A model generated the notes under the pieces. It was not told where the DNA came from, ran no database searches, and saw nothing but the letters and a program-made list of their open reading frames with translations. Made by a program: the position numbers and the translations under genes. From Sinosporangium album (GTDB lineage Bacteria; Actinomycetota; Actinomycetes; Streptosporangiales; Streptosporangiaceae), in NCBI RefSeq assembly GCF_900100605.1, contig NZ_FNCN01000033.1, positions 1 to 63,180 of the forward strand: a stretch of 63,180 bases of DNA, written 5' to 3'. Numbering within the stretch: position 1 is the first letter of the stretch; each line of letters begins with the position of its first letter. This document shows positions 1 to 7,765 of this stretch, in pieces.

Positions 1-461
1 TCCTGCACAAGGGTTGGGCGCACCTCGGTCAGCGTCTTGCCGTCCTTGCCCACGATGGCGGGCGTGCCTGCGGCGTTGCTCTTGAGCGACAGGCCCGAGG
101 GCAACTCCAGCGGCACGCGGAACGAGACTGGACCGCTGGGCCGCTGGGCGATGGTGATCTGCTGGCGGTATCCGGCCGGGTCGGCGATCACCACCAGGTC
201 GCGGCCCTCGCCGTAGGCATCCGGGTAGGTCGCGGTGTTCCCTTTCAGCTTGGGCTTGGGCAGTTCCGAGGGCGTGGTGATCTTCGCTGTGGCGCCGGCG
301 GTCCGGCTCTTGAGCAGGGTCTTGTCCCGGCCATCGGACAGAACAAGATTGCCCGGCGTGGACCTGGGCTTGATGGCGCCGGCGTCTTTTACCAACCAGG
401 CGGGCAACCGTAAGAAGCGCGGCTCCCGCTGTGGCCGGCCGACCGGTCGTGATCCCGATCT
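1..461 (-). pseudogene. 5'-truncated fragment of a large secreted protein (DNRLRE/RHS-type N-terminal region)
   Basis: The minus strand is open from about 461 to the window edge. It reads through a segment with the feel of the N-terminal region of large actinobacterial secreted DNRLRE/RHS or HINT-type proteins: LVKDAGAIKP, then TATYPDAYGEGRDLVVIADP, then GPVSFRVPLELPSG. In that family these follow the signal peptide and a WVPVD-like segment. Here the family-like sequence starts abruptly at about 398; an in-frame stop lies at 462-464, and there is no ATG or GTG and no signal peptide. The gene has lost its 5' end, and its 3' part lies outside the window. The family is assigned from remembered motif shape only. 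The fragment adjoins other gene debris, which fits decay by rearrangement. Confidence 0.5.
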
Positions 462-511
462 CTACGGAGCGCGTCGGCTCACCAGGCAGACGACCTCGTG
501 GTCGTGGTCCG

Positions 512-888
512 CTAGGAGGCCCCGCTCTGGGTCCGGCTCAGTGTCCGGTCGAGAACGGACCGCAGCTGAGCGGTGTCGCCCGTCGGGTCGCTGGTGCTCC
601 AGGCGACGATTCCGTCGGGGCGTACGAGCGTTGCCTGATGGTAGTAGGCACCGAGATCGGGCAGCAGGTGGAAGGCGACGTCACACGCCTGTGCCGCGGC
701 GCGCCACTCCTCGGTGCGGGCGAGCAGTACCCAGCGGGCTCCCAGCAGGTTCGTCAGGGACAGGCCGTCTCCGTCGGGGGCGCGGAAGCCGGGGCGGCCG
801 CTCGGGCGGAGAGGGTTCTCGGTGATCGAGGGATCGTCGTCCTCGCTGCACACGGCGGTGGAGCGGTACTGGAACCCCAGGAGCAGTT
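512..888 (-). pseudogene. C-terminal fragment of a PheA/TfdB-type FAD monooxygenase
   Basis: About 125 codons resemble the thioredoxin-like C-terminal domain of aromatic-polyketide FAD hydroxylases (PgaE/TfdB family). Seen are GFQYRSTAVC, then RPSGRPGFRAPDG, then LVRPDGIVAWSTSD close to the stop. The FAD- and substrate-binding two thirds are absent. Upstream (at about 889) the frame passes without a stop into a FecCD permease remnant, so the 218-codon open frame 512-1168 is a chimera and not a functional hydroxylase. The segment could still be translated, but no start codon or RBS belonging to this domain is visible. Confidence 0.6.
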
Positions 889-1074
889 CGTGGACGAGGA
901 GCCAGGCGAGGTAGACGCCGCCGAGGGTGCCGGTCATGACGCCGACGGGGAGGATGGTGGCGGCGAGTGCCGCGCCCACGGCGAGGAGGCGGAGGCGGAG
1001 GCGCGCGGCCAGGCGGGCTCGTGCCGTACGGCGGGCGGGGTGGGCCGGGCGGGCGGGCGGGGCGCGAGGGCGGT
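889..1074 (-). pseudogene. internally deleted duplicate of the FecCD siderophore permease
   Basis: The segment is nearly identical in DNA to two separated parts of the intact permease at 5599-6669. Positions 889 to about 955 match 5621-5687, which encode the C-terminal PVGVMTGTLGG and YLAWLLVHE. Positions from about 955 to 1074 match about 6545-6661, which encode the N-terminal PAHPARRTARARLAARLR. The ~860 bp between them, covering nearly all transmembrane segments, are missing. Both sides of the junction carry similar GGTGGCGGCG-like sequence, suggesting slippage or recombination at short homology. The remnant is in the same orientation as the intact gene and is fused in frame to a monooxygenase fragment. 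Confidence 0.85.
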
Positions 1075-1110
1075 CCACCTTAGTCTTTATTCCAGCGTGG
1101 ATCGGAGTGG

Positions 1111-1137
1111 GTGCTCCCCGCGCACGCGGGGATGGTC
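1111..1137. repeat. orphan type I-E-like CRISPR repeat
   Basis: The 27 bases contain a CTCCCCGC / GCGGGG stem and end in GATGGTC. This is the shape of type I-E repeats common in actinomycetes (GTGCTCCCCGC...GCGGGGATGGTCC). Only one copy is seen, with no second repeat about 61 bp away and no cas gene in the window. It could be the last unit of a lost array or a chance hairpin. Confidence 0.45.
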
Positions 1138-1174
1138 TGGTCAGCGCAGGAACCAGGAAGGTGGCCACATCCGG

Positions 1175-2305
1175 TCAGGAGACGGTGGCCTCCCACCGGC
1201 CGCGCTTCAGACGTATCGCCCCGTCGGGCGTGATGCGCACGCGAGCGCCGTACAGAGGGAGGGACCCGTGCTGGAGCCAGTAGTCGCGGACGCGATCCAG
1301 TTCATCCCACAATCGTCGGGGGCCGCTCTGGTGTACGGTCGGTGGGTTCTGCCCCGTCTGCTCTGTGCGCGCCCATGATCCGTCTGAATGGGCCATGAGC
1401 GCGGTACGTGTGTCGCCGTCCTCGACGTACTCGTGTTCGATGCCAGGGGTGTTGATCTCCAGCATCGACCGGACATCCCACGCCTCCAGCAGTTCCAGGA
1501 CCGGGTATCGGCCGGTTGTAACCTGGTCCCCTTCCGCCGTGCGCGCAATGTTCATCAGCTCGTCCAGACCGGACGGGTAATCGACTCCGCTTCTGGTGGC
1601 CATGAACATCGCCCAGTCGCGGGCGACCCCGCCAACGGCTCCCCCATCCGGTGTGGCATCGGCGACTATGACGAGAGACGTGCCGGTAATGGTTGTGACC
1701 AAGCGTCCCTCGGGCTTGAGGGCGGCGAGCCAGGATGGTGGGACAGGCCGCACCGAGACGGTTGCGACGATCCGGTCGTAGGCACTGGAAAGAGGCCCGG
1801 TGGCATCCACCGTCACGATCTCCGGGTACAGCCCGATCTCTTCTAGTCGTTCCGTTGCCACGCTCGTCAGATAGGGGTCGACGTCCACGCTCGTCACGCG
1901 AGCATCCCCGACAAATCTGCTCAAGAGTGCGGCGCCGTACCCGGATCCGGTCCCGACGTCGAGCACGTGAAGGCCGGGGTGAAGACGAGCGTGGCCGAAC
2001 ATCTGAAGCACCAGACCGGGCAGCGTCGCTGATGACGTCGGATAGCCCTGTGGACGGTCTCCTGGCTTCGCGTGATCAGCGTGCAGATCGCCTACCCGAG
2101 TCACCAGAGTCCGGTCAGCATAGGCCGCCCGCGCCCATGTCCGCGGGTCGGCTGGGCCGTCCTGCGCCGTCCTGCCTCCTGGACCTGGTGCCCACCATCG
2201 GGGTACAAGCAAATGACGAGGCGTGCTGGCGACAGAGTCACGCCACCGGGAACGAGGGTGGGTGACCTTGGCGGCGAGACGCTCGGCAAAGGGAATCCAG
2301 TCCAT
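1175..2305 (-). CDS. protein-L-isoaspartate O-methyltransferase-like SAM methyltransferase of a peptide-modification operon
   Basis: This is a 376-residue SAM-dependent methyltransferase. An N-terminal PCMT-like segment (WRDSVASTPRHLLVPRWW) is followed by the Rossmann motif LDVGTGSGYGAALL, then TSVDVDPYL and YDRIVATVSVRPVP. The C-terminal ~130 residues have no motif I recognise. Actinobacterial relatives of this type accompany RiPP maturases and methylate side chains of ribosomal peptides; that role is inferred. The open frame extends further upstream, but ATG 2305 fits the family start (MDWIPFAERL) and lies 5 nt after the upstream radical SAM gene, so the two are surely co-transcribed. The stop is 1 kb from the FecCD debris. 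Confidence 0.8.
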   Translation of the reverse strand: MDWIPFAERLAAKVTHPRSRWRDSVASTPRHLLVPRWWAPGPGGRTAQDGPADPRTWARAAYADRTLVTRVGDLHADHAKPGDRPQGYPTSSATLPGLVLQMFGHARLHPGLHVLDVGTGSGYGAALLSRFVGDARVTSVDVDPYLTSVATERLEEIGLYPEIVTVDATGPLSSAYDRIVATVSVRPVPPSWLAALKPEGRLVTTITGTSLVIVADATPDGGAVGGVARDWAMFMATRSGVDYPSGLDELMNIARTAEGDQVTTGRYPVLELLEAWDVRSMLEINTPGIEHEYVEDGDTRTALMAHSDGSWARTEQTGQNPPTVHQSGPRRLWDELDRVRDYWLQHGSLPLYGARVRITPDGAIRLKRGRWEATVS

Positions 2306-2310
2306 GCCGG

Positions 2311-3186
2311 TTATTCTCCGTCGATCTGCTCTGCAGGCGCACAGTCGTTCCCGTCCTGGGACGGATTGCATTCGGGGGCGCACACCCGACCTTGAGCGGG
2401 GATCCGGGTGAGTACCTCCCTCCATGCCTGCCCGGCCAGGATGCCCGAGAGACTGCACTGGTGGACGTTGCCCGTGATCATCCATCGCGACATGACGCAG
2501 GGGGTGACGTCCCCAAAAGGAGAGACCGCGAGTCGGCGGTCTCCGCAGCGCCCGCACAACTGAGAGGCCTCCGTCGCACCGGTGGTGCCTCGCCCGATGC
2601 CGCGCAGGTAGTCGACGCGGATATGGGTCACGCCCAAGATGTGAAGCTCGTCGTGGGCTTGCTCGATCCTCTGTCCCTCGACCACCTCAACGATCGCTGC
2701 TCGCACAGGGATTCCCAACTCCACAGCTCGAACAACGTTTGCCTTCGTGCGGCGGTAGCTGTCTGGGCGGCGTGTGATCCGGGCATGTTCAGCGGGATCG
2801 TCAGAGTAATACGAGAAGGCTAGTGACACACCGGAGCGGGTGAACAGCTCCCACCAGGGGGTAGCGACCCGATAGAGGTTCGTGAAGACCTCAAGCGCCA
2901 TGCCGGTGGTGGTCACATGCGCGAGAACCTTCTCGAACGCCGGATGCATGGTCGGCTCGCCTCCGATGAACTGGACCCGATCGGCGCCCAGAGCGGCAGC
3001 ATGTGAGATGAGTCGACACCAATCGTCGCCGGTCATGGTGCCGTGAGAACCCGCCGGCCCGGACATGGCGTAGCAATGCGTGCAGGTGAGCTGGCACTGC
3101 CCGGTGAGCTCCAACGCGAGACGCCAGCCGGTGAGAGGAAGGTCCCGTGCTTCTATCGCACGTGGACTCGCGTACAGCGTGGTCAT
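2311..3186 (-). CDS. radical SAM/SPASM-like protein, likely peptide maturase
   Basis: A 291-residue radical SAM protein. The [4Fe-4S]-SAM motif is CQLTCTHC (C31, C35, C38), followed by a GGEP motif (FIGGEPTMHP). The C-terminal ~90 residues hold at least seven cysteines (LCGRCG, DVTPCVM, VCAPECNPS, DCAP), consistent with a SPASM/twitch auxiliary-cluster domain. Such proteins generate radical chemistry on ribosomal peptides or small substrates. It sits between an XRE-type regulator (72-nt gap) and a PCMT-like methyltransferase (5-nt gap) on one strand. The start has AAGGGA about 8 nt upstream. No convincing precursor peptide gene is visible, so the substrate is unknown. Confidence 0.85.
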   Translation of the reverse strand: MTTLYASPRAIEARDLPLTGWRLALELTGQCQLTCTHCYAMSGPAGSHGTMTGDDWCRLISHAAALGADRVQFIGGEPTMHPAFEKVLAHVTTTGMALEVFTNLYRVATPWWELFTRSGVSLAFSYYSDDPAEHARITRRPDSYRRTKANVVRAVELGIPVRAAIVEVVEGQRIEQAHDELHILGVTHIRVDYLRGIGRGTTGATEASQLCGRCGDRRLAVSPFGDVTPCVMSRWMITGNVHQCSLSGILAGQAWREVLTRIPAQGRVCAPECNPSQDGNDCAPAEQIDGE

Positions 3187-3258
3187 TGTGAATTCCCTTC
3201 TCGGATTAATGGACCGCTATGCCCTCCCCGCCGATCCCTTCCCAGCCCTCATCCCCGA

Positions 3259-4488
3259 TCAAGACTGAGTGATGGCGGCCGCGATGCGGCGAAGCTCTGA
3301 AGCGGAGTCCTTCACCGTGGACGTGGCACCCGGATTCGAGAGAGCGCGGGTCGCAACCTTGTCCAAGAGTCGGATAGTACGTATCGAGCCGATCTCCACC
3401 ACCTTCGGTAGCAGAGTTTCAAGGATCGGCTCCGCGTCCCTCCACGACCCCACGCGCACAAGAGCGTCAAGCAGCAGCGCGTGGTCGTTGAATCCGCATC
3501 TCCCCTGGCCCGAATGACGACAGTTTTCGACCGCGACGGCGATTGCATCCACCGATTTTCCCCACAGGCCAAGATCTCCCATGCACATGCCTCTATGCAA
3601 TGCAAGTTCGTGATCGTCGACCCACCACGTCCAGGGAAGGTCGTTCGAGGCGATTCCGTTGACGAGGGTCGATACCGCCGTATCCAGACTGCTCAAGGCC
3701 CGCGATCCATCGCCGAGTTGAGCGAGTGAGCGTGCTTTTCGGATCTGGAATAGCGCTGCGGTGCGACCGGACAAGCGCCCGGCATCGATGACCTCTTCGG
3801 CGACTCTCAAGGCTTCCTGTGCACGATGGAGGTAGATGCTCTGCATGGCGATGTGGGAGAGCTGAAAAAGCTCCATCGTCCTGTCACCCGCGAGCCTGCT
3901 CACGAACATGGCCTCATGAATGTAGCGTCGTGAAATATCCTGCCGGTCGGCATCGTAGGCGACCCACGCGGCCACCTCTCCCGCCTCACCCACCACCGCC
4001 TCAAGGTCTCGCCGGACGGCCTCTTCGTATCGCCCCGAGGCAAGGCGCGTATGCGCTGCGCCGAAGACACGGCCGGCAATGGAAACTAATTCGTTTCCAC
4101 CGAATGCGTTATCGAGGGAAACAATGCTTCGCATGGACTCCCGCACAGCCGAAACATAATCGGTATCCGCCGGCCCCATGTTTCTTGTCAGGATCTGAAA
4201 TTCGCTGAACAGGGCCAAGGGGTTGCCTTCTCTACCGTCTCCGAAAATCTCATCCTCAGCCACGCCGAAGGCACGGGAATAAAGCATGGGATAAGGATCT
4301 CTCGGGCGATGCTCACCCACCTCCCAGCTCCGGATCATTCGGGCCAGGGATTCACGCGTAGCCAGTATCTCGACGCGGGGCGGCTTGTCGGCGACTTCAG
4401 AAAGTCGCCGAGCCATGCCCCTGACAGACAGGTTTCTCTGTCGCCGCTCCCCCTGAAGCCAGGCGGCCCAAGCCGGGACTCTCTTCAC
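3259..4488 (-). CDS. XRE-family regulator with TPR-like C-terminal domain
   Basis: A 409-residue protein. The first ~75 residues form a helix-turn-helix domain (SVRGMARRLSEV ... RMIRSWEVGEHRP). The rest is alanine-rich and helical, built like TPR repeats, as in actinobacterial regulators with peptide-sensing TPR domains. It starts with GTG at 4488. It leads the operon that continues into the radical SAM and methyltransferase genes and probably controls it. It is transcribed divergently from the 108-aa/GntR pair. No catalytic motif is seen. The lower GC of its 3' half compared with the siderophore genes hints at a separate origin. Confidence 0.7.
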   Translation of the reverse strand: MKRVPAWAAWLQGERRQRNLSVRGMARRLSEVADKPPRVEILATRESLARMIRSWEVGEHRPRDPYPMLYSRAFGVAEDEIFGDGREGNPLALFSEFQILTRNMGPADTDYVSAVRESMRSIVSLDNAFGGNELVSIAGRVFGAAHTRLASGRYEEAVRRDLEAVVGEAGEVAAWVAYDADRQDISRRYIHEAMFVSRLAGDRTMELFQLSHIAMQSIYLHRAQEALRVAEEVIDAGRLSGRTAALFQIRKARSLAQLGDGSRALSSLDTAVSTLVNGIASNDLPWTWWVDDHELALHRGMCMGDLGLWGKSVDAIAVAVENCRHSGQGRCGFNDHALLLDALVRVGSWRDAEPILETLLPKVVEIGSIRTIRLLDKVATRALSNPGATSTVKDSASELRRIAAAITQS

Positions 4489-4664
4489 AGCTCACCATGG
4501 TCACAGAAAATCGTCCCGGTCATGGGGAAGTGATCCGTACCTCTCCGCAAGTCTCCTCTCCCCATGCGGGGCGGATCACCGCTCACATGGAGCCGATACG
4601 GAAGGAGGAGCCCGCAATCACGGGGATGTCCCAGGCGGGTTCCCGATCGAAGGGAGCACGGCGC

Positions 4665-4991
4665 ATGCGCCGCATATCTGTGCCACAACCCCGAATGCCC
4701 GACATATCAGAACTGTCAGGCATAGAGGGACACGAGCTGAAACCCGTACAGCGGCTCCTACGAGCCGCCGGGCTTACGGCGGTGCGGATCCAGCCTCCAG
4801 CATGCCCCGAAGGAACGAGGAGACCGATGGAGCTGCACGTCAGCGCAGGCGCCAGAAAAGTGGCCACCGTCGTCATAGGTCAGCGCAGCCGTATCTTCGT
4901 CGTGTCTTTCTCGCCGCCCGGCACCGGCGTCCGTTTCACAAAGCCCGGTGATTACCGCAGCGTGCGGGACATGATCTTCTTGGAGCTTTAG
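4665..4991 (+). CDS. hypothetical 108-aa protein paired with a GntR regulator
   Basis: ATG 4665 is chosen because AGGGAG lies 8 nt upstream; ATG 4497, 4587 and 4695 in the same frame lack a ribosome site. The product has a helical first half (VQRLLRAAGLTAV) and a second half predicted to be beta-rich (ELHVSAGARKVATVVIGQ, RIFVVSFSPPG). It ends 2 nt before the GntR start, so the two are co-translated. I do not recognise the family. A stretch encoding VSAGTRKVAT at about 1141-1170 resembles its VSAGARKVAT, suggesting a lost second copy near the left edge. Confidence 0.55.
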   Translation: MRRISVPQPRMPDISELSGIEGHELKPVQRLLRAAGLTAVRIQPPACPEGTRRPMELHVSAGARKVATVVIGQRSRIFVVSFSPPGTGVRFTKPGDYRSVRDMIFLEL

Positions 4992-4993
4992 AA

Positions 4994-5647
4994 ATGACCG
5001 CACTTGCCCATGAGGAAGGACCGCAGGGCGGCGCACGCGGTCAGGGGTCGACTTCACAGAATCTCAAGCGTCCGGCTTCGACGACGTGGAGGACCTTGCC
5101 GCAGCACGAGCGGCGCGATTCCAAGCCCGTCTACCGGCAGATCGCAGAGCAGATCAAAGACGACATCGCCACTGGGACCCTCGTCGCCGGGCAGCTCATC
5201 CCCTCGGAATCCGAACTGGTGGAACGCTATTGCGTATCCCGGACATCCGTGCGTTGGGCGGTCGCCATACTTCGCGACGAAGGGCTCATCTACACCGTCC
5301 GGGCGGAAGGCTCCTACGTCTGCCCGAAAGCCGCCCCGAAGGTCCGTCCAGCGTACAAATGTGAGCAGATAGCGGCAGACATCATCGGACAGATCTCGAC
5401 GGGCCGCCTCAAGCCGGGTGACCGACTTCCGAGTGAGTTCCGCCTGACAGCCCGCTATGGCGTGGCCCGCGACACTATACGGGCGGCCATCGCCCTCCTC
5501 CGCGAAGGCGGACGGGTCTACACCCGGTCCGGCACGGGCACATTCGTCACACCGACATCGCGTCAGGCGCGAAACGTGCCCGCTCCGCAGGGGGGTGGTC
5601 AGCGGCGGGTGGTGCGCCATTCGTGGACGAGGAGCCAGGCGAGGTAG
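4994..5647 (+). CDS. GntR-family regulator with two winged-helix domains
   Basis: A 217-residue protein with two tandem GntR winged-helix domains: residues ~40-110 (VYRQIAEQIKDDIATGTL, PSESELVERYCVSRTSVRWA) and ~118-188 (CEQIAADIIGQISTGRL, LPSEFRLTARYGVARDTIRA). There is no ligand-binding domain. GTGTFV-type sequence normally closes such domains; here it is followed by ~30 further residues, and the last 16 are read from the antisense of the FecCD gene (shared 5599-5647). The native end was therefore probably lost at a recombination point near 5595. It follows the 108-aa gene by 2 nt. Confidence 0.8.
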   Translation: MTALAHEEGPQGGARGQGSTSQNLKRPASTTWRTLPQHERRDSKPVYRQIAEQIKDDIATGTLVAGQLIPSESELVERYCVSRTSVRWAVAILRDEGLIYTVRAEGSYVCPKAAPKVRPAYKCEQIAADIIGQISTGRLKPGDRLPSEFRLTARYGVARDTIRAAIALLREGGRVYTRSGTGTFVTPTSRQARNVPAPQGGGQRRVVRHSWTRSQAR

Positions 5648-6669
5648 AGGCCGCCGAGGGTGCCGGTCATGACGCCGACGGGGAGGAGGGTGGGGGCGAG
5701 GAGGCGTTGGGCGAGGAGGTCGCCGAGGAGGAGGAGTAGGGCGCCCATGAGGGCGGCGGGGACGAGGCCGGGGCCGGGGGCGCGGGTGAGGCGGCGGGCG
5801 AGTTGGGGGGCGGCGAGGGCGACGAAGGGGACGGGCCCGGCGGCGACGGTGGCCATGGCGGCGAGGGCTACGCCGGTGAGGATGAGGGTGAGGCGGGCGC
5901 GTTCGACGCGGATGCCGAGGCCGGTGGCGACGTGGTCGCCGAGTTCGAGGAGGGTGAGGCGGCGGCCGAGGGCGAGGGTGAGGGGGATGAGGGCGGCGAG
6001 GGTGAGGGCGAGCAGGTTGACGTGTTCCCAGGTGCGGCCGTTGAGGTTGCCGGCGAGCCAGGTGACGGCGACTTGGGATTCGGCGAATTCGGCTCTGGCG
6101 ACGAGGTAGGCGTTGGTGGCGACGAGGCCGCCGTTGACGCCGATGCCGACGAGGACGAGGCGGTAGCCCTGTACCCCGCCCCGGTAGGCGAGGAGGTAGA
6201 CGGCGAGGGAGGTGAGTAGGCCGCCGAGGAGGGCGCCGGTGGCGACGGCGGCCATGCCGCCGCCGATGACGAGGATTTGGATGAGGGCGCCGGTGCCGGC
6301 TCCGGTGGTGAAGCCGACGATGTCGGGGCTGCCGAGGGGGTTGCGGGTGAGGCTTTGGAAGACGGCTCCGGCCATGCCGAGGGCGGCGCCGACCAGGAGG
6401 GCGGTGAAGACGCGGGGCAGGCGGAGGGTTTCGATGATGAATTCGTGGGCTTTGCTCCCGTCGGCGAGCAGGGTGGCGATGACGTCGGCGGGGGCGATGT
6501 CGAATTCGCCGGTGCCTATGGCGTAGATCGTGGCGGCGGTGAGGGCGGCGGTGAGTGCCGCGCCTACGGCGAGGACGCGGAGGCGGCGGCGCGCGGCCAG
6601 GCGGGCTCGTGCCGTACGGCGTGCGGGGTGGGCCGGGCCGGTGGGGCGGGGCGCGAGGGCGGTGTTCAC
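5599..6669 (-). CDS. FecCD-family ferric-siderophore ABC permease, last gene of the operon
   Basis: A 356-residue multi-spanning membrane protein of the FecCD/BtuC type. Seen are the RLPRVFTALLVGAALGMAGA motif, SLTRNPLGSPDIVGFTTGAG, GPVPFVALAAPQLARRL and a C-terminal LPVGVMTGTLGG. It forms the inner-membrane channel with the second permease 46 nt upstream and takes cargo from the binding lipoprotein. GTG start with GGGAAAGG upstream. It ends the minus-strand siderophore operon; no FecE/FepC-type ATPase follows, and the 3' end overlaps the convergent GntR frame by 49 bp. A deleted duplicate lies at 889-1074. Confidence 0.92.
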   Translation of the reverse strand: MNTALAPRPTGPAHPARRTARARLAARRRLRVLAVGAALTAALTAATIYAIGTGEFDIAPADVIATLLADGSKAHEFIIETLRLPRVFTALLVGAALGMAGAVFQSLTRNPLGSPDIVGFTTGAGTGALIQILVIGGGMAAVATGALLGGLLTSLAVYLLAYRGGVQGYRLVLVGIGVNGGLVATNAYLVARAEFAESQVAVTWLAGNLNGRTWEHVNLLALTLAALIPLTLALGRRLTLLELGDHVATGLGIRVERARLTLILTGVALAAMATVAAGPVPFVALAAPQLARRLTRAPGPGLVPAALMGALLLLLGDLLAQRLLAPTLLPVGVMTGTLGGLYLAWLLVHEWRTTRR

Positions 6670-6715
6670 GGTGCGGCCTTTCCCGGCTCGGCGGGGCGCG
6701 GCGCTCGGTGGGTGT

Positions 6716-7765
6716 TCACAGCGCGGCGATCTTCTTTCTGCGCACCAGCGCGATGAACACGGGCATGCCGAGGAAGGCGGTGACGATGCCGGCTTCGAGT
6801 TCGCCGGGCCACAGGAGGAGGCGTCCGGCGATGTCGGCGGTGAGGAGCAGTACGGGGCCGAGGATGGCCGAGTAGGCGAGGATCCACCGTTCGTCGGGGC
6901 CGCAGATGAGGCGGGCGGCGTGGGCGACGATGAGGCCGACGAAGCCGATGGGGCCGACGGCGGCGGTGGCGGCGCCGCAGAGGAGGGTGACGGCGAGGGC
7001 TCCGGTGAGGCGGATGCGGCCGGGGGACACGCCGAGGGCGCGGCCGGCGTCGTCGCCGAGGGCGATGGCGTTGAGGGAGGGGCCGAGGGCGAGGGCGAGG
7101 GCGAGCCCGGCGAGCATGAACGGGGCGACTCTGGTGAGTACGGACATGTCGTGGCCGGCGAGGGCGCCGGTGCCCCAGTGGCGGAATTTTTCGAAGGCGT
7201 CGCGGTCGATGAGGACGAGCGCCTGGGTGGCGGAGGCGAGGGCGGCGCTGACGGCGGTGCCGGCGAGGGCGAGCCGTACGGGGGTGGCGGCGCTTTTGCC
7301 GCTGGCGCCGAGGAGGTAGACGATGACGGCGGCTGCGGCGGATCCGGCGAAGGAGAACCAGATGTACTGCGGGAGCCCGGCGAGGCCGAGCAGTCCGATG
7401 GCGGAGGCGATGGCGATGACGGCGCCGGCTTCGACGCCGAGGAGGCCGGGGTCGGCGAGCGGGTTCCTGGTGAGGGATTGCATGAGGGCGCCGGCGAGGG
7501 CGAGGGAGGCGCCGACGCCGACGCCGAGGAGGGTGCGCGGCACCCGGTGCTCCCACACGATCATGGCGGCGTCGGAGCCGTCGGGGTCGGCGAGGAGGCT
7601 GAGGATGTCGCCGAGGGGGATGCCTTTGGAGCCGATGGAGATGCTCGCGGTGACGGCGAGTGCGAGCAGGGCGGCGGCGAGGAGCAGTCCTAGGCCGCGC
7701 GCGGGACCGCCGCGCCGGGGCTGTCCCGGCGCGGCGGCCTTCGGGGGTGCGACGGTGTGGGCCAC
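6716..7765 (-). CDS. FecCD-family ferric-siderophore ABC permease
   Basis: A 349-residue membrane protein of the same family as the next gene. Motifs: HRVPRTLLGVGVGASLALAG, SLTRNPLADPGLLGVEAGA, GPIGFVGLIVAHAARLI and a C-terminal ELEAGIVTAFLGMPVF. Together the two make the heterodimeric permease. The GTG start directly follows the TGA of the siderophore-interacting protein, so translation is probably coupled. The C-terminal RRKK is cytoplasmic, as usual for the family. Confidence 0.92.
   Translation of the reverse strand: MAHTVAPPKAAAPGQPRRGGPARGLGLLLAAALLALAVTASISIGSKGIPLGDILSLLADPDGSDAAMIVWEHRVPRTLLGVGVGASLALAGALMQSLTRNPLADPGLLGVEAGAVIAIASAIGLLGLAGLPQYIWFSFAGSAAAAVIVYLLGASGKSAATPVRLALAGTAVSAALASATQALVLIDRDAFEKFRHWGTGALAGHDMSVLTRVAPFMLAGLALALALGPSLNAIALGDDAGRALGVSPGRIRLTGALAVTLLCGAATAAVGPIGFVGLIVAHAARLICGPDERWILAYSAILGPVLLLTADIAGRLLLWPGELEAGIVTAFLGMPVFIALVRRKKIAAL

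Noticed and set aside
3187-3268. Possible RiPP core in the gap before the radical SAM gene (minus-strand DEGWEGIGGEGIAVH; plus-strand MDRYALPADPFPALIPDQD).
   Set aside because: The minus frame has no ATG/GTG start and no room for a leader; the plus frame is on the wrong strand and has no ribosome site. Kept only as something for comparative checking.
4543-4575. CTCCCCATGCGGGG-containing stretch resembling a second CRISPR repeat.
   Set aside because: Only the stem matches; flanks and length do not, and it lies in a promoter region where an operator is as likely.
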